Origin: Quercus robur
Taxonomy: Eukaryota; Streptophyta; Magnoliopsida; Fagales; Fagaceae
Reading direction: 5' to 3'
Assembly: GCF_932294415.1 (NCBI RefSeq)
Contig: NC_065541.1
Coordinates: 55,964,290-56,028,289 of the forward strand
Length of the DNA: 64,000 nucleotides
Made by a program: the position numbers and the translations under genes. Below, piece after piece: positions 47,560 through 60,900 of this stretch (positions are counted from its first letter, which is position 1; each line of letters opens with the position of its first letter). The notes beneath the pieces are model-generated. The model saw only the letters and a program-made list of their open reading frames with translations, did no database searches and was not told the DNA's origin.

Positions 47560-50426
47560 TCAAATGGCATATCATATTTAAGATATATGTTACTTATTTA
47601 AATAATTTTATGAATTATGTAATTTAATACACGTGAATAATCTTATAAACCATCATATAATACGACGGAATAGATTTCTCAAACCTAGTTTTAGAAGAAA
47701 GCCTTGTCCCAATTAACAAAAATGGCATGTTGGGACGAAGCATTTGAGGACTCCGGTTGACCACAAGTTGAGGTAGTTTGCATCTTAAGAAATACCAACC
47801 ACAACAACCTTACAAAAATATAAGAATTGAATCTATGGAGCCATAAAGTCTATTGGCATCATAGGCACCTTTTTTTTAGTTTCATAATCATCGGCTGCTT
47901 TTTGATCTTTTCATAGTGGAGGTGAATCTGTATTCCAACGAAAAACGTGAAAAAGAAACATAAATTTACTGGATTCTTAAAAAAAAAAAAAAGTTAACAA
48001 CGACCCTTACTTTTAAAAAATAATATAAATTTTTTTTTGATGGCCAATATGGGTGAGGGGTGAACATAATGGTGGACTCTATTATGTCTCAAGATCACAA
48101 CTAAGTTATCCATTAGATTGCAGTTTACTGCAAACTCCACGAACGTGATTGTTGGGGCACTCACCCGCTAGAGAATGTTAGATTGAGCTATTATTAATGT
48201 TATTTAGGATGATAACAGACCTCACCTTATTTCAAATATGGGACCTCAAGCAGTGCTACAGTTTTGCATTCGTGTCAAGACCACCCTTCTCGGTGGTTAA
48301 AAAATAATATAATGATAATAATAAGATTAATATAATATATGTGGGCTCAAAATATTTGTATGGTATATTAAGAACTTAATTGAAGTCTTCCCAAAATATT
48401 ATCTTTCTAATAAGTGATAATCGAACTTAAGGTGAAGTAGAAATATTATTAAGATCTAGTTGGATGAGGGACGAGTATACATACTTGGAACCCAAACAAG
48501 TTTACATCACAATATCACATATAAGGCAAGCCAGCATAGCTCATACCATAAGATTCACATACGTTGTCTTGAAGTTTCAATTGAACTATCTTCGAGATAT
48601 TATCCCCTAGTTTCAATTGAACTATCTTCGAGATATTATCCCTTACATTTAAAACATTCTTCTTTAGGAAAACCTAATTTTATCACCGATAACAAACTAA
48701 AGCTTTATAGTTTACAAAAAATTGTGATTTAGATATTTTGTATGTGAATTTAATTCTAATGCCTAAATCACATCCAATATATCTCACGGACTTTTCATCA
48801 AATCAATGCATAATGTGCCATGATCATATAATCTCATAAAATAAAATATTTTATTAATTAAAAAATGTCATACAAATTGAATTTTATGGCACAAATCCCC
48901 ACAATTCCAAATTGTTTAAGGTGTCTTAAATGTTCTTTTTTTTCTTTTCTTTTTTTAAATAAAGAAGACAAGCACTTACAAAATTATCAAGAAAAAGAGT
49001 AAACACAGAAAATTATATTTTTCTTCCAAAAAAAAAAAAAAAAAAAAACCTAATGATTAAAGAATAATAAGTATTTCTTAAATCACTCTGTCACACAGCC
49101 GATAACCTTTAAATAAATAAACTAATTATATTTTAATATTTCACTCTCACACAGCCGATATTATTGAACAAAGGATAACAGAGAAAAATAGAATGAAAAC
49201 GAGATCATTGTTTTTCTTCTGCCTTAATGGTGAAGAGACTAAGACAGATTAGAATTTAAAACATATTGTTCTGTTTAGTCAAAGTGTCTATTAATAACAA
49301 TGTTTCTTATTCATCCCTTTTCATGTTTAGAGTAGCATGCGTGTATGTATGGAGGCTGCGCAGTACCCAAGTCAGATTAGAGGTTTACTCTCAAAGCCAC
49401 TTTAATTCAAAGACATTGACGCTAGAGAGAAAAAGTATACTGTCATAGAATTGCACATTTGCAGTTTCTTGTAGAAATAGCAAAAGTACTTGCTACTGCC
49501 ATATATTATAAGGGAAATGCAGATTCTTTCTGCAAATCATTGTTCAGTTTGAGTATGAATCCTATGGAGATGTGTAATTTAGATTTTTTGGACCTAGACT
49601 TGATTACTAAGCTGAATATAGCATTACAAGTATAGCATTTTTTTTTTTATCCTATCTCGAGTCAAATGCCACTTAATTATTAGGCTAATTCTCGAGTGAT
49701 CATAGAGAACAAGAAGGAAAAAAGACATACAGGTATATAAAAATTTAAGGCACGAGAGAGACAGGTGAGTGTACAAGTGAATATACCTGGCTTCTTTCTT
49801 AATCACATACGTATTAATCAATTTTCGTATCAAAGTCAAGTTTGTTATCTTCACTAATCTTCACTGTCGCTTCTGATTTGAACATCAATGCCCAAACCCA
49901 AGATCTAGCTAGATCCATGAAATTAAATCCCATTTATATCTACACTCTCCTCAAATCTACATCCTAGTCCTCTCATTGTCGTCTCAGTACCTCACACACC
50001 TTATGCTTCGTCTTTAGTCCAAATCATGTACTTAATCACAGTTGCGTGCTTTAACAGTTTAACTCATGCTTTGAAGATACCCTTCATGTGTCTCACATTG
50101 TGCTCAGAGGCCTCATGCACCAGTTTTCTCTGGATGATGTGCTCTATGCTCCACATAGTACATATGTTGGAGACGCACCAGGGCTCTTAAATGTTTTTCA
50201 TGTGCATCAACCATCAAGTACTTCACCAGCTTCTACTCATTGGCAATTATCTATTTTAGGCATTTCTTAGTAGTTCCATTTCATTCAATTGGCATTGAAG
50301 ACCTTCCTTACATTACATACTTACCTTCCACCCTCAAGTTTTCGTCAAACCACCTTGAGTTCAAGGGATAATTATACAATACTTTGAAAGTACAATAAGA
50401 TTCTATAGTGAGTTTTTACTAATTAA
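47560..50426. other. Gene-free stretch
   Basis: AT-rich, no supportable gene. A two-copy tandem repeat (AGTTTCAATTGAACTATCTT plus CGAGATATTATCCC) lies at about 48,570-48,639. About 50,080-50,270 has a 60-codon open frame with an LDDVLYAPHSTY-like phrase that might be an old retroelement scrap; too little to annotate. Confidence 0.4.
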
Positions 50427-51002
50427 GGGTCCATTTGGATACAGTTTATTTTGTTGAAAACTGAAAACATTATAGCAAAATAATTTTTAAATGTGCGAAT
50501 AGTATCGTGGGACCCATTTTTAATTAAAGTTTTGGTGAAAAAAATGTTTGTGGGTCCCGTGAACAGTGCACGGGACCCACTGACAGTGCCATTTCAATGA
50601 AATGTGTGGACGTTGAAAGTGGTAGTGGATCCCGTACACAATGCATTGAACCCACTAGCAGGTCTGCGTTCACGTGCTTGTAGTAAAAAAAAAAAAAAAA
50701 AAGGCAAACGCAAACGCAAAACACACTGCAAATAATCTAAAGGTCCGTTTGGATTGAGCTTATTGTTGTTAAAACTGAAAACTGAAAACATTGTAGCAAA
50801 ATAATTTTTAAATGTGTGAAAAGTACCGTGGGACTCATTTTTAATATTTTTTAATGCGTGAACAGTATTGCTACAGTACATGAACAGTACTGCTACAGTG
50901 CAAAACAGTAATTTTTGTCCACCAAAGTCAACATATGCGGGCAAAAAAAAAAAAAAACAAAACAAAGAAAACGCAGTGATCAAAACGTGGGATCCAAACG
51001 CC
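50427..51002. mobile_element. Two adjacent hAT-like MITEs (TGAACAGT family)
   Basis: First copy from 50,427 (GGGTCCATTTGGATACAG), second from 50,742 (GGTCCGTTTGGATTGAGC) to 51,002 (...GATCCAAACGCCC). Both carry AAAACTGAAAAC, CAAAATAATTTTTAAATGTG, GTGGGAC and GTGAACAGT motifs. TCTAAA flanks the second copy on both sides. The family is shared with 23,603-23,903, 53,470-53,828 and 62,497-62,811. Confidence 0.65.
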
Positions 51003-51094
51003 CTCTAAATCCAAACACTCACTAAATTTATGATGAAATTTAATACTGTATGCAACAAGGAAGTGCAACATTATTATAGTCCCAAAATATTGTA

Positions 51095-51343
51095 TTCCCT
51101 TCATCTCATTTTTTTTGTCCTCTATTCTATTTTGAGATGTCCCAAAATATTGTCCTGTTTCTAAAAATAAAAGTCATTAATTTACTAATGTTCCTATTAT
51201 ACCTTTATTAATTTACTAATTCAATTTTGTTAAGAGTAGTTTTGGAAACTTATACATTTTTAAAAGGTAAACAAGATAATATATGATATTCCCTTAAAAA
51301 GTTTGACTTTTTAAACATGACAAAAAAAGTGGGACGAAGGGAG
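51095..51343. mobile_element. Stowaway-type MITE, 249 bp
   Basis: TTCCCTTCATCTCATTTTTT at the left and the complement of CTCCCTTCGTCCCACTTTTT at the right, bordered by TA (51,093-51,094 and 51,344-51,345). It shares internal sequence (AATATTGTC.TGTTT, AAAATAAAAGTCATTAATT) with the 349-bp copy at 17,065-17,413, about 100 bp shorter through an internal loss. Confidence 0.8.
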
Positions 51344-52319
51344 TATAATTTTCCAAGTTTGAGTGGAAACATTAGAAAATAGTAGATATTATTATAATGT
51401 GTAATCAACAAAATATATTTATTATATTGTTATAAATGTGTAAACTATTGTTTTATAGAATACCATAGCATATTGCAATTTCATGGTTGCCAAGCCAACT
51501 AATAAGTAATCTATTTGTATTTATTTTTACTCCAATAAGTAATCTATTTGTGCGTGTGTATATTGATTTCCTTATAACACAATTATGAATAGTGAAATAT
51601 AGCTGCTATGTGCTTTTTAACGTGGACATAAGTTGTTAGGTTGAAGTATTTTCTTCTACTTTTCTCTTTTATTTCTATATTATTCTATTTTCTTCTTTAT
51701 ATTTTATCAAACTTTTAAACTGATTTTCATTAGTTATCTTCTTCTTCTTTTTTGGCATGGTGCGTGATAACCTTTTCTGCCTATGCGGCTATGCCTCTAC
51801 TTCTGTGTGAAAACTTGAAGTTGACCATGAGACTCTATTTGGAATCCTCTTATTTTATTGAAAGTGAATTTTTTTTACTAAAAGTACTGTAGATAAAAGT
51901 AAAAGTTAGTTAAAATAGCACAATTAGGTCCATGAATAGTACTAAAAAAATGTAATGAGGCTCATAAATAGTTATAAAAATAAACTGAATAATAAAATAA
52001 GTTAGTTTTTTAATTTAAAGCCAAACGCATACTCCATTGGATTGGATTGGATTTTCTTTCAAAATTTATCCACCGACCTTGAATCACTAAATCAAGTGTA
52101 GCAACCCACATCACATCGCGAGGATTGATAAGGTAGGTCCTTAATAAAAATAGCAAAATATTTTAAACAGAGCAACGAAAGTTAATAATTTAGAAAGGAA
52201 AAACAAATACTAAACAGAGTAGCTAATACTAATAATGTGTTTATGACAAGCTCCATATTGATTTTTGAACCTATCAACGAGGAGAAGTCATGTGTTTATG
52301 ACAAGCTACATATGCAGTG

Positions 52320-52447
52320 GACTCATTAAGTCATCAATTTTTAGAAATATTTTATCGGGAATTGAAAAGGTTGTCAATACTTTTTCAATTCTCGAATTTT
52401 TTTTCTTCTAAAAATGATTAATTATTGTGTACTCTTAGGCACACATT
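52320..52447. mobile_element. Short hairpin MITE
   Basis: TCATCAATTTTTAGAAATAT...GGGAATTGAAAAGG and its imperfect complement, with the same arrangement as 10,040-10,198 and 63,157-63,276. Confidence 0.45.
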
Positions 52448-52472
52448 AGCAAACTAACTTATTTTAGGACAC

Positions 52473-52477
<5 letters not shown>

Positions 52478-52508
<31 letters not shown>
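52478..52508. repeat. (TC)n microsatellite
   Basis: TC dinucleotide run followed by CA-rich sequence (CACACACACA near 52,530). Confidence 0.75.
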
Positions 52509-52511
<3 letters not shown>

Positions 52512-53469
52512 ACACGTGCACATGTGCGCACACACACACAGCCCACAATAACAACTCCCTTTCTATAACAAAAGGTTTTTGGGTGTTTTGATATTTTTGA
52601 CCTTTTTTTTTTTTGGGATTATGAGGGTAAAAAATGGAATGAACAACAAATTGAAAGGCTTAGAAGTAAAAATTAGTCATTTTTTAGACAACGATTGCCT
52701 ACACTCAAATAAATTTCTAAAGGATTAGGGTTGTAAATGAATTAAGTCATTCACAAATAGCTCGAGCCTTAATTTTTTGCTTGTTTAATAAATGAGTTAA
52801 ACCCAAACAATTTATTTTTTCCCCCATGAATGGGCTTGTTAACAATAGAGCTAAATTAAAACAAGAAGTTGAGCCTAGCCTTATTTATAGGCTTGGTAAT
52901 AAGCTTGCTACTGGCTTGAAAAATCACTTCATACTTTACTAAACCTTTAATTAAATGAAAGTTGAGACAACTTGGTAAAACAAAATGAGTTTGATAATAT
53001 GCTTAGTATAGGTTTGATATTGTACTTGTGTCGCATTTCAAGCTTAAAAGCTTGATATTGAGCTCAGACTTAGCATGGCTAATGATTCAAGCTAAGCTCA
53101 AACTTTGGGATGTTTTGATGAGCTGAAGTTCGAACATGGTTCGTAGGCTTGGTTCGAGCTTAAACATTTTACTTTTATTGTCGACCTTAGCCGAACATTT
53201 AATACTCAACAAAACTACTCATTTACAAACCTTGTCAAGGCAGATGTGTCTATAAAATTAAGCTTGCCCTTTTGTTGGAAATTTGATTTATTATATTATT
53301 TTGAGAATTAGTATGATTGAATTTGGATATTTAGATATAATTTAATTATATTATGGGAATTATAATAATTTATTAAAAAAAGTTGTTAAATTTTGATGAA
53401 AGCCAAAAAATTTAGAAGAAATAAAACAAGTAAACATAACTCACTAACCTAAGCTTATTCATTCAAGAC

Positions 53470-53828
53470 TATGAGTCTATTTGGATACCGCTTATTGTTG
53501 AAAATTGAAAACTGAAAATACTGTAACAAAATAATTTTTAAATGTTTGAATAGTGTTGTGAGACCTAGTTTTAAAGTTGATTTTGCCAAATTCCTTACTT
53601 ACGGGTCCCATGAACAGTACATGATACTGCTTATTGCTAAAAATTGAAAACTAAAAACACTGTAACAAAATAGTTTTAAATATTTGAATAGTACCGTGGA
53701 ACCCAGTTTTAAAATTGAATTTGCCAGATTTCGTACTTAAGGGTTCCATGAATAGTGCATGAGACCCACTGTTTAAAACGCAAACGCAGATGCAGATGGA
53801 TTTCAGTGCAATCCAAACTTGCACTAAG
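53470..53828. mobile_element. hAT-like MITE pair (TGAACAGT family)
   Basis: TCTATTTGGATACCGCTTATTG at the left. The motif set GAAAACTGAAAA...ACAAAATAATTTTTAAAT...GAATAGT..GTG...GGGTCCCATGAACAGT occurs twice in tandem, the second from about 53,631, so this is two joined or internally duplicated copies. Right end near ATCCAAACTTGCAC. Confidence 0.55.
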
Positions 53829-54572
53829 TCAATCCCTTTCTGCCCGTTAGCTAATTCCGTTAAGTCGATTTGTATACAAATAAAACTTCAGTTTATTGTT
53901 AGAGTACTATCAAATTAATCATTTGACATAGACATACAATTTTCAAACAAAAAAGATGCTGTTTTATTTTTTTTGGGATCTCTCTACCCCTTTTTTTCTT
54001 TCGTACCATTTCTTCTTGTAGGAGCACTTTATAAAAATTAAAAATTATTGTTTGAAAATATGTGTGTAAATACGTGTGGATGAAAAAGTATATGAAAATA
54101 CGTATAATGTTGTTTAAAAACTGAAAATATGTGTTTGAATAGATGTACCAAATAGAGATAAGGGCGCCTGTGCTCCGTTCTCGTTGATTTACTTTTACTT
54201 TTACCGAAACCAAAATTACCTAAACCTGGCTGGAATCTTGATTACTGCTCTAACCTTCAATCTTTTCCCACCAAAAAAGTTTTTGTCTAAATTCGAGGAT
54301 GATTATTGTAATAAATCCTTCCCTTAAAGATTCTTAACGCGCAGACAAAGCTGAAAAACTAGTTTTACGGGAGAAGAAAGGGCTTCAACGTTTTGTCTCT
54401 CTTTCTAGTTCTCTCTCCCATTATCTTTTAGAATGTTATCTTTCCACTCTCCCTCGAATGATTACCATGCAAGATAGGAATGTGAGCTACTGAGGGAGTG
54501 TGTGGAAGGGACAATTTGAAAGAGAGGGATCCCTTCTCTCTCCTTCTCTTCCATTCTCCAAGATACCCTGGC

Positions 54573-54587
54573 TATATATATATATAT
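54573..54587 (+). promoter_or_regulatory. Probable TATA box of the pectate lyase gene
   Basis: TATATATATATATA after CCTGGC, about 350 bp upstream of the ATG at 54,935. CT-rich sequence follows, as is common in plant 5' leaders. A TA microsatellite could mimic this, so confidence is limited. Confidence 0.4.
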
Positions 54588-54934
54588 CAGAGGCACACCC
54601 AGCTTCCCTTTCTCTTCCTTTCTTCCCTGTTAAATAGAACATTAAACCCTCCAAAACCCTAACCACATTTTTAAATTATAATTATTGCTACAATTTGCAG
54701 CAGTAATTATTTATTATAATTATAAACCTGTTTATTATATAAAGACATCACATTTTCCCAAAATTTTCCGCATCCTAAGTTGTTTGCTGCTGACTCCTAG
54801 CTGTGCATTCAAGGGCAAGCCTTTGGCTTTAAGCCCTTGGCCAAGCCAGACACATCTCAAAGAGTCTGTTTTACAGAAGCTAACAACAAATCAAATAAAC
54901 CCCCCACACACCATTATTATTTTTCTCCTTCAAG

Positions 54935-57900
54935 ATGCTTCGTCCCACCTGCATTTTCTTTATATGTTTTCTTTTGAGCTCTTCTCCTTCTTTTCTCACC
55001 AAAGCCATTATCTACAATCTCACCCTCCCTCACCAACACCCTGACCCTGAAGCTGTTGTTCAACATGTACAAAGGTAATAATCATGGTAGTAGTACTACA
55101 CTACACCCAAAAACACAAAATCCCCCACATGGGTTTTGCTCATTTGCTTGTTTCATTGTCTTTGCATTTTGGGTTTGCCTCATTTTCCAAGATTTTCGTC
55201 TCAAACATGAAACATCCCCACCCACCTGGATTCTCCCCAATATTATTAAACCCCAACTATAAAAATCCAGTCTTTTCTCATTACAAAGTTGAGTTTTCAC
55301 AAAATTTCAAGCATTTTAGTAGAAAACAACAAAAACCCCCATCTGGGCAATCCTCATTTTTCTCTCATTTCAGCATTTTTCACAAACAAAATCCTTTCCC
55401 TCAGTCTCACCCTTCCTTTTTTGTTTGTTTTGCTCTGTCTCACCCTTCCTTTTTTGGTTGTTTTGCTTTTGCAGTAGCGTCAATGCCTCTATCACACGAA
55501 GACAAATGTTATCTCTCCAAGGAAAGGACAACCAACAAGCATGCCTCACCGGCAACCCCATCGACGACTGCTGGCGCTGCGACCCAAACTGGGAAAACAA
55601 CCGCCAAAGACTCGCGGACTGCGCCATCGGCTTCGGCCGCACCGCAGTCGGCGGCAAAGGGGGCCGGATCTACGTCGTCACCGACTCCTCCGATCGCGAC
55701 GCCGCCAACCCCATCCCGGGCACTCTCCGCCACGCCGTTATCCAAGACGAACCCCTCTGGCACTACTCTCACTTAAAAACACAAACACACTCTCTATTAG
55801 GCATTTTATCAAACACATAACGATCTACTTTTCTTTTTGTTTAAAACAAAAACAGGATTATATTCTCTGCGGACATGACCATAAAGCTGAAACACGAGCT
55901 CATCTTCAACAACTTCAAGACCGTCGACGGCCGAGGCGCGAAAGTCCACGTAACCGGCAACGGCTGCATCACACTCCAGTACGTGTCCAACATTATCATC
56001 CACAACATCCACGTGCACCACTGCAAGCCCTCGGGCCACACCATCGTGCGGTCCTCGCCGACCCACGCGGGGTGGAGGGGCGTATCGGACGGCGACGGAA
56101 TCTCCCTGTTCTCGGCGCACCAAATCTGGATCGACCACTGCTCCTTGTCGTACTGCGAGGACGGTCTGGTCGATGCCATAATGGGGTCCACAGCGATCAC
56201 TATCTCCAACAATTATTTCTCGCATCACGACGAGGTGATGCTGCTGGGTCACAATGATCAGTACACGATGGATTCGGGGATGCAAGTGACGATTGCGTTT
56301 AACCACTTCGGTGAGGCGCTGGTGCAGCGTATGCCTAGGTGTAGGCGCGGGTACATCCACGTGGTGAACAATGATTTTACCCAGTGGGAGATGTATGCGA
56401 TTGGTGGAAGTGCTAATCCTACCATTAATAGTCAGGGTAATCGTTACACTGCTCCTTCTAATGAAAATGCCAAAGAGGTAATTTTATTTATTTTTATTTT
56501 TATTTTTGGGTTTTTATCTTTGTTGTGACTGGTTTGTGTGTGAAATGGATTATATGGGGGGTTTGTGGATTGTGAAAGGGAGAATGATTGATTAATTATA
56601 TGTGTGATTTAGTGAGACCCACATGGTGAACTTTTTGGGTTTCTGTCTGTATTGTAATTGGGTTATCAGCTGGGGCTGGATTATCCCACTTGCAATAGAT
56701 GGTATTTTGTGTTTTCGTTGCAATTTTCTTCACTTTCACATTAGGGTGGACTTTACAGTGGGGTCCACTCTTATATAAGGGTAAAGAAGCATGCAACGCA
56801 AACAGGATATTATTCTTTTTCCACTTGCAGAGGTGGCGCCTGTGTTTACGCGCCGCTGGTTGTCGTTACTACATTATTTTTTGGTTAGTTTGCATAGGGA
56901 GGGGGGTCAGTTGGATTTGTGAGAAGATTTGCGTAACAGGTAATGGTATGACCACTTGGACTGGAAAAAATTGAGCAGTTGACTTGAAGGTCTTACCTTT
57001 TGAAAAACTGTGCCGTTTTAAGAAATGGGTCCATTTTTCTAGAAGTGTTAGGCACCGTTAGTTTCTTTAATTCAAACATATTTTTAAAAAAAATTAAAAA
57101 CTGATATTTAAACACACTTACCAAAATGTACAGTAAAACATCTGATATCTGAGTGGACTAGAGCCTCCATTTTTCTAAAAGTGTTATAGGCTCCGTTAGT
57201 TACTTTGATTTAAACAAATATTTTTAATTTTTAAATAACATTATATATATTTTTATACATAATTTACTCACATTTATCTCTAAGAAAAATTGAAAACACA
57301 GTTAAACAGCCGTACTGAACGCGCAGTAAAAAATCTGAGTGGACTAGAGCCTAGGAGCTAAAGTGAGGGGTATGGCGGGGTAAATGTCAGTGTACACAGT
57401 GAATCAAGTCCATTTCCATTGATAGATTTCGTAATTGATAATTCATCCTTTTGCTTCTTGGAATTACTTGCAACACAACAGTACTGTAAGCGCGTGGACC
57501 ATAAATTCACAACATGTATATATATATATGCCGGCTTTATGATAATTTTGATTTGGTAATTGATAGGTGACAAAGCGCGTGGACACAGACGAGGGAGAGT
57601 GGACTGGGTGGAACTGGAGGACAGATGGGGACATAATGGTAAATGGAGCATTCTTCGTACCATCAGGAGCAGGGGCCAGTATCCAGTACGCCAGGGCATC
57701 CAGTGTGAATCCCTTTTCCGCAGGACTCATTAACCAGCTCACCATGAACGCTGGCGTCTTCGGCGGAGCCAGGTACACGCTCCGACGACCCCACCACCCC
57801 CACCCCCCACATCCTTTTTCCTTTTGCTTTCGTATTCACCACTATTTTTTCCTAAAACAGAATCAACTGCAGTTACCTGTCAAAAGTAAGGGCCCGTTTA

Positions 57901-60900
57901 GTAAAGTCGAAACAACAGTTTATGGTTCTTACGCGCTGAAAAACTGCGGGCTCAAAAAGGAAAAAAAAAAAAAAAAAAAAAGAAAAGGTTTGATAATAGT
58001 GTCTAACAAAGCATGATTGCTGTTTCAAAAGTTAAACACTAAATCGAGAGAACCACGTGATGTTGACCGTATAAAAACAATACAACCAATCACTGATTAG
58101 AGTTTTCATATCCATATCGAATATCATATCTAATCGCCCAAAAAATTCCGTCCATTTTAGTACAGGAAATTACCTTTTTTTTTTTTTTTTTACATATTTT
58201 TCAAAATAAATTAATATCAATTTTTTTTAAATTATTTTTTTCTTCACATATAATAATTACATTTTACTCTCTTTCTTTAGCATTGGGTATGTAAAAATAA
58301 AAAATAAAAAAGCTATATGTAAATGAATAATGTCATAATAAATTTACTAGCAACTTTCAAAATTTTCATGTTCTTAGATGCGAGTTATTTTGGGGATTAA
58401 GTGTAAAATTAATATCTTTTTCTATATGCAAATGCTTTAAAAATGTATCTTTAGTTTTTATGATGGGTTAAATCATCCTATTAAAGAAATTTTTTATGAT
58501 AAATTTTTTTAAAAAAAAATTGTCAACAAAATTAGTCTTATTTTTTTTCCAAATTTTGTTAAAAAATAATAATTTACAAACACAATCCTTTAATCCTTTT
58601 ATAAATTCCGAAAATAGTAAAATACACTACTTCTTCTTCTTCTTTTTTTTCTTCTTCTTCTAGATACCTATAATCCTGCTACTAATAAACAAAGCCCTAT
58701 GGTCTTATTTTGGTACTGAATTTCGAATTACAAACATACCCCTTGAACATAGTTACTTTCTGTCCATCCTTTTTGAACATTTGTTGTTGGACATTGTCAG
58801 AGGAACAGTTTGTTTTAGTTGGAAATACTTCCAATTATTTTATAATTATCGCTTTTCATGACCTGGGTTTTCGCTGGAAACTCACTTTAGCTGCACTAAA
58901 ATGAGGATGTATACGTCATTAAAACGAAAAAATTGAAGTTACGGAGAGCTCTGTAGGGTCTTTTCATCGATGCACGTGATGTTTCAGGCATTGGGAATCT
59001 AGCTGACGAAGCAGCCTGTTGTCTCTTTTTAGTTTTTAGTCTTTGCCTTTGTCTTCCCCAATGCCTACATGGATGCTTAGCAGTATGGCACCAAATCTTT
59101 TTTCTCATTGGTAAATTCTTTCTTTTTGCGCTTTGTTTTGACTCTTTTGACCTAAGCATGTGGTGTGGACAGGTTGTCAAAAGCCTTTTTCTAAGGAGAA
59201 AATTTTGGATAATTTTGCCAAAAATTTAAACAGTTTATTTAGCCTTTTAAAGTGTTTTAAACTGTACTTTTGCTTTGAAATTTTTTTTTTTTTTAAGTTG
59301 TATATAAAAATATAAGTTAAGAGTTGAGCTTATAAGTTATAATCAAACAAATACATAAACAGTAAAAAAAAGAATAATCAACGGAAAAGTAATGAGCTAC
59401 CACTTATAGTATGTTATATCAGAGTTGTAGTCTGATTGATGCAGCAAAAATAATTAATGAAAATAACAACTCGTTTTGCAGGTCCCCCACTTATCTCTAG
59501 GACAATACACTAAAGTCAAATTTCCCATGTGGTATATAAATAAAAAGCATCTTTTTTATTTAAAAAATCTATATATAAGGTTGGGAGAGGGGTGAGGTAT
59601 AAGTATAACTACTTTTATGTGACATTATAATAAATGTCATTATTATATTAAATTTCAAACAAAATTAGTTTGGTTTAATTTGTTGTCTTTTTTTAATTCT
59701 GAAGTTTAATTTTATATTTTTTGAAATTACATTGTTTAATTTGTTACATTTTAAATTATTGGTTTAAATTAAAAATATATTTCTAATTAATCACAAAGTT
59801 TTTATACAAAAAAAAAAAAGACACCAAATATATCTGCAATATAGTATTAATGCGCTCAAATAAAAAAAATATTAAAATTACTTTTTTATTTATTAATAAT
59901 AATTAGGAATTGACTGTGTTTGTGTTTGTTGCGAACATCATTTCTTAAAAAAAAGAAAAGAAAAGAAAAGGTGGGTGCATGTGTGAAAACAGGAAAAATG
60001 TGAGTTGAAATCTGAGACTGATTAGTGAGTAGGACAGTCACACACCAGGCCATGTTCCGGTACATGTGTTTGCAGGGAGAGATATGAGTCAGTTTGTTCC
60101 TTTCTTCTGCTTTCCAGCCCGAAAAATGTAGGTCCTTGTTATATATTTATCAGAACCTAGGGGCCCATTCTGATTTTGATAGAAACCAGTACATGGACAA
60201 CTAGGCTATCTGCATCAGTATTGGGAAAGGGTGAATTTATTTGCTGTATTCCATTCCTCTCTACTACTTGTCTATTTTATTATAGACTCCTTTTTCTTTT
60301 TCTTTTTTTGGGTTCGGCCGAGATTTTAGGTTGCTGGCTACTAATTACTACTAATTAGTGTACCATGCTCATTACCAATTATTAGTAATTAGTATACAAA
60401 ACCCATCAAGATTTGAATATGGAAATTCATTATTATGTTGATTCAAAACTCAAGTTGTGGAACAATTGGGCACCATTTATGTTTCCTTGTTCCTAAATTA
60501 TAAAGTGAGTGTATATTATATCTGTCTGGCATTAGGTTAAAGTAGATTTTTAACTGTAGAGTTTAGTAGTAGAGCTTTTGATTAAAAGCTCCAAATCTCA
60601 GCTTTAGCTGAAGGACCCATTAAAGCTAATTTTTAGTGGATTGCCAACTTTTCCGAATTGGAGCTTTAGTTCAGTTTGAAGGATATGGGCCCATTAAATT
60701 TGAAGCTAATTTGTAGACTACTGCCAAGTTTTGTAAAAGAATTTTGGAGCTCTCAAAACTCGAAGCTACCTTTTCTTTCATTGGGTAATTCATATCTTCA
60801 AACAGAATTTTCAGCAAAAATTGATTTGTTGCCATGTTTAAATAAAATTGTATTGTGATGTAACCAATGATTCTAATAGCATTGTAGTAACTTTAATGCT

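Noticed and set aside
55509-56360. Long frames on the minus strand and in other plus frames across the pectate lyase exons
   Set aside because: A result of the high GC content of exons 2-3, which removes stop codons in all frames. The PL1 frame carries all motifs.
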